A stretch of DNA of 64,000 bases from Zygnema cylindricum. Its lineage: Eukaryota; Streptophyta; Zygnematophyceae; Zygnematales; Zygnemataceae. The notes under the pieces are model-generated. The model had not been told where the DNA came from, did no database searches, and saw nothing but the letters and a program-made list of their open reading frames with translations. Made by a program: the position numbers and the translations under genes. The stretch spans positions 142,474-206,473 of the forward strand of contig JBBHKE010003498.1 of assembly GCA_037447655.1 (NCBI GenBank), given 5' to 3'. This document shows, in pieces, positions 33,634 to 45,123 of the stretch. The first letter of the stretch is position 1; each line of letters begins with the position of its first letter.

Positions 33634-36045
33634 ACATTATCTCCAAAATCTACGAAACTTTACATAAGCATCAAGTTTTTGTGTGTGTTTTCTTTCATTG
33701 CTTCAAACACTCCTCCAATAGGATGGAGGGAGGGAGGGCCGGAGGGAGGGGAGAGAGAGCGAGAGAGGGAGGGGGATTGTGAGAGAGTAGGAGAGAGAGA
33801 GGAGGGAGAAAGAGAATTTTCTCCATGTTGAATATCCCCGCAGTTAATCCACTGATTCTTCACATTTGCCCTTAATATGTCTCCATGAGACAAGCATGAT
33901 CCGCCTTAACACGTGCGACGAGTGGTAACGCGTTGCCAGGTTCTCTCGGAGACGCCGAACGCGTTTTCCGTCTCCTATTGGCCATCTACCATCCTCGAAA
34001 CGAGTACCTTCTTCACATGGAAGCGGCGGTCTCATTGGAGGAGCGCCATTGGTTGGAGCGAAGTGTCTCAAATCATCGCCAAATCGCCGCCGTCGGAAAT
34101 GTGAAGATTGTGGAGCGCCCAAATCTGCTGACGTACAAAGGACCGACGATGACTTCGTCGTATCTGCATTGCTTGTCGATCCTGTTGAGGCAAAGGAAGG
34201 ATTGGGATTGGTTCATAAATTTGAGCGCGTCGGATTACCCTCTGTTTAGGCAAGATGGTAAGGGATTTGTGATTCTTTTGGAGCGTGTTTGAGGAGGGAA
34301 GGGACAGTAGTAGTTATGAGTTTCTTATGATTTTTTTTCTTTTTTTTTTTTTTGTTATTTTCTTATGTTTACCTTTTACCTGTGCCATTAATTGAATTGT
34401 AGAAAACAATTTTATGAAAATGTGAATACTACTGTTAGCTTCTAATTTGAAATTTTCTCTTCCCATATGAAGACTTCTTTTATAGTATGACTGAAAATTC
34501 TCCGACCACGTTTAAGTAAAGGGTATAGTAAATTAAGGAATTAATTTCATCAAAATAACAATTACACATCTATATTTTTTATTTTGTTTTTTTGTTTCTT
34601 TTAATTGTTTATTCTCTCTGACATTAATTATAAGAGGGATGGCAGGAGGGAAGGGAAGGTTGGTAAGCTTTTGAGGAGGATTTAGGAAGGCTGGGAGGTG
34701 GGAGGAGTAGGAAGTTGTTATGCATTTTGTTTGATTTTTTCTTGTGTGTAATTTTGTTGCGATTTTATAAGCTACTCTTCACAATTCCAAGAAATAAATT
34801 TTAGTAATGAAATTGGCATCATCAAATTAATAACAATCTCTCTGTCTCCGACTCTCTTCCTCTCTCTCTTTCTGTGTCTTCACCTTCTCTCCCCTCTCTC
34901 TTTCAATTATTTTATCTTTTTGGGTTTTCCCAGATATCATTCATGGTTTTCCAATCCAGGGGATTGCAGCTTTATCCAGCACACTTCTAAACCCTTCTTG
35001 ACGTATGTAAGAAAACAAATCTTAATGGTATCCGCAATTCTAAATTGAAATGAATCTAAACGTTTACCCATGATGTGTTTTCACAGAAAAGGTAATAATG
35101 ATGATTGTGAGCGTATTGTTCACACTTTGAGCCAAAAATAGTTCAAAAAACACAGTGCTTCAACTTTATTCTTTGCAGATCTCATATAACTCTTGCATAA
35201 CCTTTTGAATTGCAATGCTCTTCTCTTTTTGCCTAAGAAATATATTTCTTCATTTTCCGACAGCTTTCCTATGATACTTTGTCATTTTTTCAAAATTTGT
35301 GGGAAAACATTAAAATTTGGAATCACCTTTACGACTGTGAAGTGTTCGAATTTTCCTTCCCAAAACCCTATAAACGTAAAACCCGGTTATAAACCCCTGA
35401 GAAAAATGAAGAAAAATAAAATTCAAACCGCCTAATTTATTTATTCATTTTTTTTCTTTTCTTTGAGCTTCCAGAGAAATTCGAGCCAAATTACTAGTTT
35501 TGGACCCAACAATCTACAATAAAACAAAGGAAGAACTCATATATCTCCAGGACACCCGGGAAATTCCCACAGCTTTCACTCTTTTCAAAGGTAGTGTTTC
35601 TAAAACTTCAAAGTATACTTGAAAAAAAGGTTCATAACCAAAAAATATTAGTAATTTTCTAGAAGGTATAAAAAAAAAAAGGAAGTGGAAGGCATGCATG
35701 GCTAGTTGTACCAAATTTTGTTCAATGCTGAAAAGATCACTACACAATCACTACAACAATTAGAGTGCACGCAGCAATTCACAAATGCACCACCGGAAGG
35801 TCACGAAACATAAACTCACATGACATTCACATCACAATTTCGGGCAAATATCAGTATATTAGCATTATTGAATGAGAGGCCATGAAACGGCGAAACAAGA
35901 CAAAAACAATGGATAATAAAGAGGCCAAAAACGAAACCATGTGCATTAAAATTACAATTGGGCCCAACGAAACAACATTAAGATCGCACGAAACAAACCG
36001 ACACATGTACGGACGCACTAAACGAAACAAAATAAAACGAACATA

Positions 36046-36266
36046 CACCGTGTATCGCTATTAGTGTTAATAATTTTTTCGCCACTTCAAACATCTTTTA
36101 TCCGTACACACTTCTCCGATTTTCAGTTTAATACCGCCAATCGGAAGGCGAGAATCTTACCTCTCAATCGCAACCGTCAGATCCACAATCCGACATGTGG
36201 ATCCGGATCTTTTTTCCGTCGCATCCGCCATGCGGCGTATATTAACACTAATAGCGATTCACGGTG
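36046..36266. mobile_element. CACCG-ended MITE, copy C, in GT14-B intron 4
   Basis: TA at 36044-36045, then CACCGTGTATCGCTATTAG; right end CTAATAGCGATTCACGGTG then TA. The interior has the same ACATCTTTTATCCGTACACA phrase as copy A. No such insertion is in GT14-A intron 4. Confidence 0.9.
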
Positions 36267-36379
36267 TACTTCACGCGGCTTCGGCCTGTAAGCCGATTCG
36301 CACATTATAGATAACAGATGCCGACGATGTATATATTTTTTTCACTATTTAAAAGTTTTGTCACTATTTAAGTGCTCGA

Positions 36380-37185
36380 AAAGACAATTCTCCTTCCCTT
36401 TCCTTTCCTTCCCACCCATTTCTTTCCTTCCCTCTCCCCTTTCCACTCCTTTCCGTGATTTCTCGCTTCTTTCTCTCTCTTCCTTACGCTCTCTTCCATC
36501 TCCCTCTGCATGCAATTTTTCACCTCTTTCTATCACATTTAATCCTCATTAAGTTTCCCACTTTTCCTACCCTCACCCCCCTTCCCTTTCTCTCTACATC
36601 ATTTTTCACTTCTCCCTCTCTCTCTTTCTCTCCTTCTCTCTCTCTCTCCCCCCCTTCTCGCATGATAAGATTGGTTATTCTGACAGCTGTCACCCTACTC
36701 ATTCTACTCTACATAATGTATCGTCTTCCCTCTTTCTATTCCCCTCCCATTCTTGTGTCCTGTATGTGTTCCCTACCTCCCTCTCCCTCTGCTATTTTCT
36801 TTCTTCCTCCCCGGAGAAAAATCATGGGATTAGTCAAGTTCCCCCTTCCCTCACTGATTGCTTTCACAATTCCCACTCTCTCCTTCCCCTTCCCCCTCTC
36901 ATTTCCATGTGTTTTCCAGCTCTTCTCTCCATTCGACTCCCTCTCTCTCCCTCCCAAAGGGAAGCGTGGTTGGTTCTCTCTTTCCCCCCATTCTCTTCTC
37001 ACTAAAATATGTGATTCCCCACTTCCCTCTCGTTCGCTCTCCTTCTCTCTCCCTCTCTCTCCCTCCTCCCAGGAGAAGCGTGGGTGGTTCTCTCTTCCCC
37101 CCATTCTCTTCTCACTAAAATATGTGATTCCCCACTTCCCTCTCCTTCTCTCTACCTCTCTCTCCCTCTCTCTCCCTCCTCCCAG
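36380..37185. repeat. Pyrimidine-rich part of GT14-B intron 4 with repeated exon-5 starts
   Basis: CT-rich tract ending in a tandem array of 113-bp units. Exon-start copies follow AG at about 36959, at 37072 and at the real acceptor 37185. The two upstream copies read GAAGCGTGGTTGG and GAGAAGCGTGGGTGG. A more degenerate copy lies near 36812 (CCCCGGAGAAAAATCATGGG). Confidence 0.8.
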
Positions 37186-38119
37186 GAGAAGCATGGGTGA
37201 TTCTCTCTCGCGCCTTTTCTGAGTACACAATAATGGGATGGGACAACCTTCCCAGACTCTTGTTGATGTACTTTTCCAATTTCCTCAGTTCCCCAGAAAG
37301 CTATTTCCAAACTGTGGCTTGCAATTCCCCCCATTTCAAAGACACAGTTCTTAACACCGCTATGCGACACGTCGTGTGGGAACCTAATCAACAGGTAGGA
37401 CTTGACTTAAAACGTTTTTGCTTCTTTTTCTTTCTATTTTTTCGTTCTAATTTCCTTTCTTTTAGGGTTTTTCCACGTATTTAATATTGTAAAAACAAAA
37501 AAAAAATTGAGGTTTTTCTTTGTTTGGATCGTTGTTATTTGCAGCACCCAAAGTATCTTAATGCTTCAGATTTTTCCAGTCTAGAAACTTTAGGAATCCC
37601 ATTCGCAAGGAAATTTGCACGAGATTCGGAGGTTCTCGACATTATTGACAGGTGAGATTCAAATTATTTTTAAAAAATTAATGATTGTTCACTCCCATGT
37701 TTACCCGTTTACTCCAATGTGGATTTCCAATGGTGATTAAAGTATTTAAAAATCGAGAATTAAAAAAAATAAAAATTAGAAACAAATCTTTACATGTCTA
37801 GCCAACTTCCTAACGTTATCTTTTTCCTTGTATAATAAAGTTTCCCAGGAGAGTAACATTTCTTCAGGTCTTGCTTTTTTTTGTTTGTGTATTTTTTTCT
37901 TTAGAAAATTTCTGAAACGACGGGCGAATCATGTCACGCCAGGTGGATGGAGTAGGAGGGAAGTTAATAGAGGAGAAAGCCTGCGCGAAAATCTAGAAGA
38001 ATTTAAAGATTTGAAACTGTCAAAAAGGGGAGAAAAGCTAAAGAACTATATTGAAGAAATTATGGATCCAAGCTATGGAGCTCGTTGCAAAATTGAACAG
38101 TAATACTTTTTCAGTTTTT

Positions 38120-38345
38120 GGTTCATCGAGACATCCGAATACGTGATGAGATGCAACAAATTTCCTCTTCAAATTCCAAAATGAAGCACATATTATTCAA
38201 AATGGGCAAAGAAATTTAAGGATTTTGTGTTGAATTTTGATATCGAATCACATTTTATTCAAAATGTGATGAAAATGTCAAGAATTTTATTCAGTGTTTC
38301 CGTCACAAAGCCTATCTTATCTAAATTGTGGCAAGATTAGGATTT
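38120..38345. repeat. About 61-bp tandem repeat after GT14-B
   Basis: Same downstream array as behind GT14-A, with AAAATGGGCAAAG and AAAATGTGATGAAAATG unit starts, further diverged. Confidence 0.7.
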
Positions 38346-38859
38346 CCTAAAATTGTGTCAAGAGAGTTAACGTTTTCCTAAAAGAATATCCTGTGAATTC
38401 TTGAAATGTAAAGCTAGCGGTGTCATTTAGTCGGAAAGTGCATGTGGTGTGAGCCATTTGGGACACTAAAAACAACGAGTTGTTCCCATTGTACTTTAAG
38501 ATTGACTCATAGAAGTGGAAAATGTACGACATGTTGAGCCAAATAGCTCAACAGCCAACGGTCAAATAGATTCTTTAGTGGGAACGAAAAGTATTTAGAA
38601 AGTATTGTCCTTTAGAAAGTAATGTCATTGGAACTAGTAATCAGGACAGAGGAATGTTGGGGAGGAGCCTCAGTTGTTCTATAGTGTGTCAATAGTGGTA
38701 GAATTCAAGGTTGGTCAACTGGGAAAAAAACTATTTTATTTGGCAAATGTCACATACTACGAAGTATTTGTACTCAGACTTTCGAAAGCAAAGTACCAAG
38801 CTTTTGTATTACTGATGTTTGTATTGATGCTTTGAGATCACTATTTGTTTGTTTGCAAT
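38346..38859. other. Intergenic, nothing recognised
   Basis: No exon or RNA gene recognised. Confidence 0.5.
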
Positions 38860-39375
38860 CCACATCACCGTTCAATCTTTCTCCATTTCGACGTTGTAAT
38901 TGTTTTTTGGACATAACATTCTTTTGGTTCGATGGCGACAGAAATCATGAACCACATTTAATTGGAAATTTGACAAGGGTGTTAATCATTCCCCGTGAAA
39001 CAAATCTCAATCAAAAATGTGATGATAACGAGAAGGTTGAGACTTCCAAATAAGAGTTTATTGCGAATGACATTTCTGATCAACTCACCGTAAATCCTGC
39101 TAGGTCTAACCAGTGCAATAAGGTACAAGGAGCACAAACGAAAATAATACATTGTTTCAATAAGCATAATCAGAAGGAGGTACATGCGGTGTGGGCCAAG
39201 GCTTTCTTTGCCAATGGCTTACTGCTCACTCTATTGGATGACCCTTATTTTAAGGCAGCACTCTATTGGATGACCCTTAGCAGTGAAGCAGATAAAGTTA
39301 CCGCACCGCAATACCATGAGAACTCATCTCTTGGTTGAGACCAAGGCAACAATCACTAACGATTTGACGATCTAC

Positions 39376-39620
39376 ATGGAGATTGTTGGATTGGCACGTA
39401 AAGTCGATTCAATACAGGGTAGAATATGGTAATTCCATACTCGAAGCCGCCCGAAATAAATGGGTACGGATTCGCCAAGCTCTACATCGAGCTGGTGGCC
39501 AGTGGTAGTGCATTCGCATCTAAAGTGAAAGGTCCCAGGTTCAAGCCTTGGCCGGCTCAATTTTCCCTAGTATGGGACATGCCGAATCCAAGATTTCACA
39601 AAAATCTAACATGGAATCAA
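39376..39620 (+). repeat. SINE-like unit 1 in the hAT relic
   Basis: Contains GAGCTGGTGGCCAGTGGTAG (A-box area), GGTTCAAGCC (B box) and TTTTCCCTAGTATGGGACAT. It is preceded by GGTAATTCCATACTC, which all three units share. Confidence 0.6.
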
Positions 39621-39680
39621 AGCCAGCGGGATTGCGGATGGATTTACCAGCCTCCCCGTGAAAGGGGTGTTCGGAGGGGT

Positions 39681-40490
39681 GTTGGATTGGCACATGAATT
39701 CGGTTCAATACGGGGTAGAATACGGTAATTCCATACTCAAAGCCGCCCGAAATAAATGAGTACAGACCCACCAAGCTCTACATCGAGCTGGTGCTCTACA
39801 TCGAGCTGGTGGCACACAGTTGAAGTGAAAGGTCCCAGATACAAGCTGTGGCCGGCTCAATTTTCCCTAGTATGGGACATGCCGAATCCCAAATTTCACG
39901 GAAATCTAACAAAGATAATGTTAGTCACTTAGTGCCTCTATCATATGAGACGGTTAGACGGTTATTGATCAAATGCCTCTCCTTAACATTTGAGATATCA
40001 CCCCTAAAGGTGACGTGTTTTTCACGGAGGAAGACACTAGTAGGCAGTACAAGGATGATGAATCAGCCTCTCCATGAGGCGGGGTGTTGGATTGGGACAT
40101 GAAGTCGGTTCAATACGGGGTAGAATATGGTAATTACATACTCAAAGCCGCCTGAAATAAATCGGTACAGACCCGCCAAGCTCTACATCGAGCTAGTGAG
40201 ACAGTTGTAGTGCGTTTGCAGTTGAAGTGAAAGGTCCCAGATTCGAGCCCTGGCCAGCTCAATTTTCCCTAGTATGGGAAATGCCGAATCCCGGATTTCA
40301 CGAAAAATCTAACACAGATGATGTTAGTCACTTAGTGCCTCTATCATATGGGACGGTTGGACGGTTGTTGATCAAATGCCTCTCCTTAACATTTTAGATA
40401 TCACCCCTAAGGGTGACGTGAATCTCACGACAGAAGACACTAGTAGGCAGTACAATGATGATAAATACTTTTGTGGGGTGTTAGAGAATG
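39681..40490 (+). repeat. 404-bp tandem duplication carrying SINE-like units 2 and 3
   Basis: GTTGGATTGG at 39681 and at 40085, and TTAGTCACTTAGTGCCTC at 39921 and 40324, give a constant offset of 403-404 bp. Each copy has one SINE-like unit (B boxes CAGATACAAGC and CAGATTCGAGCCC) plus a piece of the hAT gene. The duplication therefore happened after the SINE inserted into the transposase. Confidence 0.8.
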
Positions 40491-41780
40491 GAGTTCTTGT
40501 GGTAGGGGTGGAGCATGTGGTGCAAATTGTGACTCGTTGTGCTATTCTGAATAAAGGAGTTGCCTCAATGCTCATGAGATAGTACCCATCCCTCACATAG
40601 ACACCATGCTCTACCCACGTCTTAGACTTGATGTTGGAGGATCGAGGTAAGCTGGCTTTTATTTCAACACCCATCCATGACGCAAAGGAAGTGTTGGTTT
40701 TCATGACATAGCATGACATAATTGCAACTAACTTCAACGATATCTCTACACCCAAGCTTTTGAAACGTGGAGAGATTTGGTTTTTGACGAAGATGGTCAT
40801 TCTCTAAAGGTTTCTATAGGTGAAGGACAGCCCGGTGCGCTTAGTGTTTCATGGTGGCTACAAGTAGTGGATGGGCAAGGTATTTACAAGTTCGAGGGGG
40901 TGAAGATTCAAAGCCACATTTTGAGCTCGGAGTTGTGGACAAAAGTGAGGGAGTTTGTGGTTGTTTCACAGCATGGGGTGTGACTAATAAAACATTGTTA
41001 CCAAGGGGCACCAAATGTGGGGAAGGTTTATTATAGGTTCTACTTGATTGGCCAATACTTGCATAATATATCGAAAAATGGAGAAGAGGACAATTACGAA
41101 GCAGTGCACATTTTGGAGGAGTTGAAGACATCCTAGATGGCTAGATGGGAGATGGTAGATAGCTCAATGTATGTTGTCAGCATTTAATTTTATCCAAAGT
41201 ACCAATTTGTTGCCTATCGAAAACACTCCAATATGAAAGTCATAAATAGCTTTCAAAGTATGCTTGAAATGGAGTTATCAAATGTAGATGACTAGGTTGA
41301 AGCCTACATTGAGCTGACTAAGTACCGTGGTTTTCAGGGTGTTATTAAGAGGGAGGTAATAAAAGCTTGTGCTACGAAGATGCTAGTGTGGAAGTGGTGG
41401 CAGCATTTTGGGTTGTCACCCCTACATTGTAGAAGGTAACAATTAGGGACCTTGCCCAATACTCGATTGTGAACTCACATGAGAGGACTTGGTCAACCTA
41501 TGACCATATTCACTATAAAAAACAAAACAAGCTGACGAATAACACGGCCAATGACTTGGTCTAGGTCTTCGGCAATCTCAGAGTAGCACACCAGACTAGG
41601 GATGTCAGGTATGAGGAGGTTATGATCCCATGGGAGGAAGAGAAAGGGGGGGTAGTGAAAGAGGAGTCTAACGAAAACATGGATGACCAAGATTTGGAGT
41701 TGAGAGATGGGGATATAACCCTATTCACGACCGTCAATGAGTTGACACACGTTTTATATGTAAACTAAGGGTGTTATTCT

Positions 41781-42541
41781 ATCAGTCGTTTTTGTAATCG
41801 TAAGGCTAACTCTACGGGTCGGGTTAAGTGAGTCGATGTTCCATGAGGTAGAGCGTGTAAACCATGTGTTCTAAATAGAGTGGCATCACGTAAGCTAAGA
41901 TCCGATATTGAATATCCTTCAAATTTTTCACACAGATAAATTTCACATCAAATCTTTACTTGCGTACTATGTACCTGCATACCAAGTCATAATACGACAT
42001 AACTTTTATACTTTTTGTTAACGCCAGTCTTCTACGCCAACTCTTTTTTTTTAGGGTTCCTGTTTTCGAACATGACAAAAATCTTTGCCCAAAATAGTGT
42101 GACGAAAGAGCGTTGCCACAAATAGCGCGACGAAGGACCGTTTCCTGATTACTTTAATATTTTCAGTTGCATTTTGAAAGGTACATACCATGTGCAATCT
42201 TGTCATTTTTTTTTGGTTGTCCATCTTGACACGTAGCTTAATCATCGAGCGTGTCGCAATTCATTTTTTTTTTGTAGCTGACAACCCACCTCTTACAACA
42301 ACGTTGTCACCTATGGAGAAAAATGAAGCGAACGATTCGCGAATGAATATCCGACGGTCAATGTTACCTCCCAAACCTTCAAAGAGTATAGGCAAGATTC
42401 TTTGTTATGTTGTTTCGCGTATAAAAACAAAATAAGCGATACGGTTTGGTATAGATAGGCGTGGATTTTTGTAAACTACCCCATTTTTTTGCGTTTCCAC
42501 CCACTTTAGCGTCACTTCAGCTCAATTTCAAATTTCTACTA
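41781..42541. other. Intergenic, nothing recognised
   Basis: AT-rich. No exon, RNA or repeat array is seen. Confidence 0.5.
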
Positions 42542-42563
42542 AAATCACCTCGCGAGGTGATTT
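42542..42563. repeat. Perfect 22-bp palindrome
   Basis: AAATCACCTCG followed at once by CGAGGTGATTT, its exact reverse complement, with no spacer. Confidence 0.9.
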
Positions 42564-44115
42564 GAGTTTAAGTAACAGGTTATGAGCGAATAGGAAGACG
42601 TTGTGACAAGCGTCACATGCTTTTGAAAACTTTTTTGCAGCATATGGAGTATCAAAAAAAAATCACTCTTTGTTTTTAGCCAGTAGGGATTTTTTTCCGT
42701 GCAGGTCCGTGGAAGTGTCTCGAGCAACGGATGCCATTTCGCAAAAGCGAAGTCTGTGAAGGCACATTTCTCTCTTCCCCTCTACCACAACCGCGTCTAT
42801 CTCACATATATTAGAATGAGACATGACAATAATGGTATCAAATCATTGATGTCTCATTCGTACGGATTTTGACATTTTTACGAAGTTTCGTTTTTTTTTC
42901 TAGTTTTTTTATCTTTCGTAAAATGCGTATACTTTTCGTACAGATAAAATGTACAGGTATTTATACGAATATATGTACGGAAATTTTCCAAAAAAGAGTT
43001 GTGCGCGTGAAGACGGTCTCGTCCATAGTTGTCCAATTCATACGGATTTTGACTTTTTTACGAAAAATTGCGTAGCATTTGTCGATTTGACGATTTCATA
43101 CTTTTGGTAAAGTTCGTACATTTTTTGTTGTACGGAAATGAACGGAGAAATATACGGAAAGTGTGACCAAAAAAACTCTTTAAAAATTTTAAAAAAAAAG
43201 TAAACTATATGGAAATGTACAACATTATTGGGAAAGTGTACCCTAAAAAACCTTAAGAGTACGGAGAATTTAAGGCAATTGTAGTGAAATATGAGGGAAC
43301 GTTAAGGAATGTACCCTTAAAAGTAAAAATCCTAAAATCCCCCTTAAATAACCCTAAAAAGGACAAAAATGTACGGCTATTGTACATAATTGTACGAACA
43401 ATGTAACGCAGCTGAACTGAAGTATAAGGAATGTACGAAAATGTACTCTAAAAAACCTAAAAGAAATAGCCGTAAAAAGTACAAAAAATTATGGACACTG
43501 TATTTAGATGTACGTAAAATGTAAGGCAATCGAACTGAAATATACGGAATGTACGAAAATGTACCTTAAAGACAGTTAGTATGAAGTCAAATTCGGTCAA
43601 CGCATTCTAAAAACTTTTGAATTTTTTTCCGTGCGCATTCGTTATTTTTCGGGCGTTTCATGCGTGCGTTGTATGCGCATGAGACATATGTATCAAATGA
43701 TGGTTCTCTAGAAAAGATTACTTTTAACTATTTCGGGCGTATTTTGATGGCAGAGTGAGAAAAGACGAAAAAATAAAATCTGAAAACCATGCCGTAAAGT
43801 TTTGGAATTAGTGATGTCAACGATATCATAAGCGAGCATAACGTCAAAATATCACAAGCCCTAGACATCTACGATGTCACAAGAAATTAGGCGTCTACAA
43901 CCGACGTTATTTTGTAAACGTCATCAATTGTCGCGAGTTTTGTAATCGTTTACAATCGTCACAAATTACACCCTCATCTACATCCCTCACAATTTAAAAC
44001 ATTGTTGTTCATTTCGTACAAATTTGCACTTTTTTACGATTTTTAAATAGTATTTGCGATTTTAGACTTTTTGTATATTTCGTATATTTTCGTTGTACGA
44101 AAAAATGTACGAGTA
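42564..44115. other. GTAC-rich intergenic DNA, no gene
   Basis: From 42855 to 43565 the words GTACGGAAA, ATGTACGAAAATGTAC and TACGGATTTTGAC recur every 20-60 bases, much like the interior of MITE M2. No open reading frame of interest is present. Confidence 0.5.
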
Positions 44116-44314
44116 CTCCGTCGATCGTATTTAGCGTGTTGAACACTAATTCGGCGCCCCTAAATTTTGACCCTTGAACCTTAAATAGAATAAATGACGC
44201 TATTTAAGGACGTGGACCATAATTTGCCACGTCTCGTGGCACTGAATTAGAATTAATGACGCTAATTTTTTCTTTACTCTAATAATTTCTACACGCTAAA
44301 TACGATCGACGGTT
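44116..44314. mobile_element. CACCG-related MITE with perfect 22-bp inverted ends
   Basis: Between TA dinucleotides (44114-44115 and 44315-44316). The inverted segment CCGTCGATCGTATTTAGCG matches the opposite end exactly over 22 bp. It is 199 bp long, the same as copy D at 46703-46901, and shares the GGACGTGGACCAT...CCACGTC and GACGCTAATTTTTTCTTTAC segments with it. Confidence 0.9.
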
Positions 44315-44466
44315 TAGTGTCCCTTTAAAAAAATCATAAAAATGTACGAGTACAAAGTTGTGTACGCATTTTATTGACACGCTATTATTGTTTGATGCGC
44401 ATTGTTCGTAGTATTCGTGAGTTTGACTGGTGCGCAATATGCGAATTTAACAACTACAATTTAAAG

Positions 44467-44744
44467 CAAAGTTCAAAAGTAGGTGAAAGTAGGCCCATAC
44501 AATATGCCTATTGTATGCAAAACATATATAATATGACATTAAGATCCATATTGTATTTGGACCTATTCGGACCAATTAAAACATTCGGACCAAAAAAAAT
44601 TATTTACACCGTCAGATTCGGACGATTGGACGGTCGCTGATCAAAGTAGCGATCTAAGAAGATCACATGAAAAGCCTATAACACAACTTACGATAAAGGC
44701 GCCGACCAAAGGCCTACCATAAAAACGCCTACTTTTGAACTATG
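44467..44744. mobile_element. hAT-type MITE M1, complete copy (278 bp)
   Basis: Ends CAAAGTTCAAAAGTAGG and CCTACTTTTGAACTATG with a perfect 8-bp target duplication ATTTAAAG (44459-44466 and 44745-44752). It defines the M1 family seen at 8898, 10180 and 62419. Confidence 0.92.
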
Positions 44745-45123
44745 ATTTAAAGTAACAATTTCGTTGGCGAACATCGAAACACTCTGAAAAGGACAGGTAA
44801 GGTTCGTGAGTTTTCTCGCCCGTGGAGTGAAAGGTGTGAAACCCTCATTCACACCGCGAAATGCCGCGTGCCTTCCACACTTTGCAAAATACCGCCCGGG
44901 GTACCCCGGGTTTTTTGGGTTCTGGGGTTTTGGGTGTGGGTTAAAAAAAAAAAAAAAAAACACAAATGAGAAAGAAACCCTAAGCATATTTATACTTGCG
45001 ACGCACCGCGCGGCGCGAGGCGTCGTAAAGCGAAATTGGAGTGGAAGGGGTGAAAGGCGACGTGGACCCCTTCACACGCGACCTTCACAGTACACCGTGT
45101 ATCGATGTTAGGGTTAGAGCGTT
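44745..45123. other. Intergenic repeat shared with 11145-11265
   Basis: Contains GTAAGGTTCGT, TTTTCTCGCCCGTGG and GCAAAATACCGCCCGG, as at 11 kb, then a run of 18 A residues at about 44943-44960. A CACCG MITE left end begins at 45093 after TA and is cut by element X. The interior phrase of that MITE resumes at about 45826, after X. Confidence 0.55.

Larger units (their letters stand above)
32859..38103 (+). pseudogene. GT14-B: paralogue of GT14-A with a disabled exon 3
   Basis: Seven exons correspond one to one with GT14-A: 32859-33147, 33940-34257, 34934-35002, 35475-35590, 37186-37394, 37545-37651, 37905-38103. Lengths of exons 2, 4, 5, 6 and 7 equal those of GT14-A and every junction keeps GT-AG. 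Exon 1 is 9 nt longer (three codons). Exon 3 is 69 instead of 73 nt. The loss shifts the frame and gives TGA at 34999-35001, so translation would end after 224 residues. That is just past the WINLSASDYPL-type core (here DWDWFINLSASDYPL) and before the GEAWVIL acceptor half. Exons 4-7 are otherwise well conserved (GWDNLPRLLLMYFSNF, PFARKFARDSEVLDIIDR, NHVTPGGWS), so inactivation is recent or a sequencing/assembly error is possible. The Cys of VTPGGWC is Ser here. Introns 1 and 4 carry extra insertions. Confidence 0.8.
38860..41780 (+). pseudogene. hAT-superfamily transposase relic (DUF659 and dimerisation domains)
   Basis: Blocks in the order expected for plant hAT/DUF659 proteins, across many stops and shifts. 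At 39120-39250: IIHCFNKHNQKEVHAVWAK and AFFANGLLLTLLDDPYFK. At 40385-40800: KYFCGVLENGVLVVG, then VVQIVTRCAILNKGVASML, then TPCSTHVLDLMLEDRGKLAF. At about 41170-41350: MVDSSMYVVSI and KYRGFQGVIKREVIKAC. At 41390-41770: VWKWWQHFGLSPLHC, then HERTWSTYDHIHYKKQNKLT and a TANDLV-like end, which is the hAT dimerisation region. The N-terminal BED finger is not seen. The gene is split by SINE-like repeats and a 404-bp tandem duplication at 39681-40490. It is a dead autonomous-type element. Confidence 0.75.
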
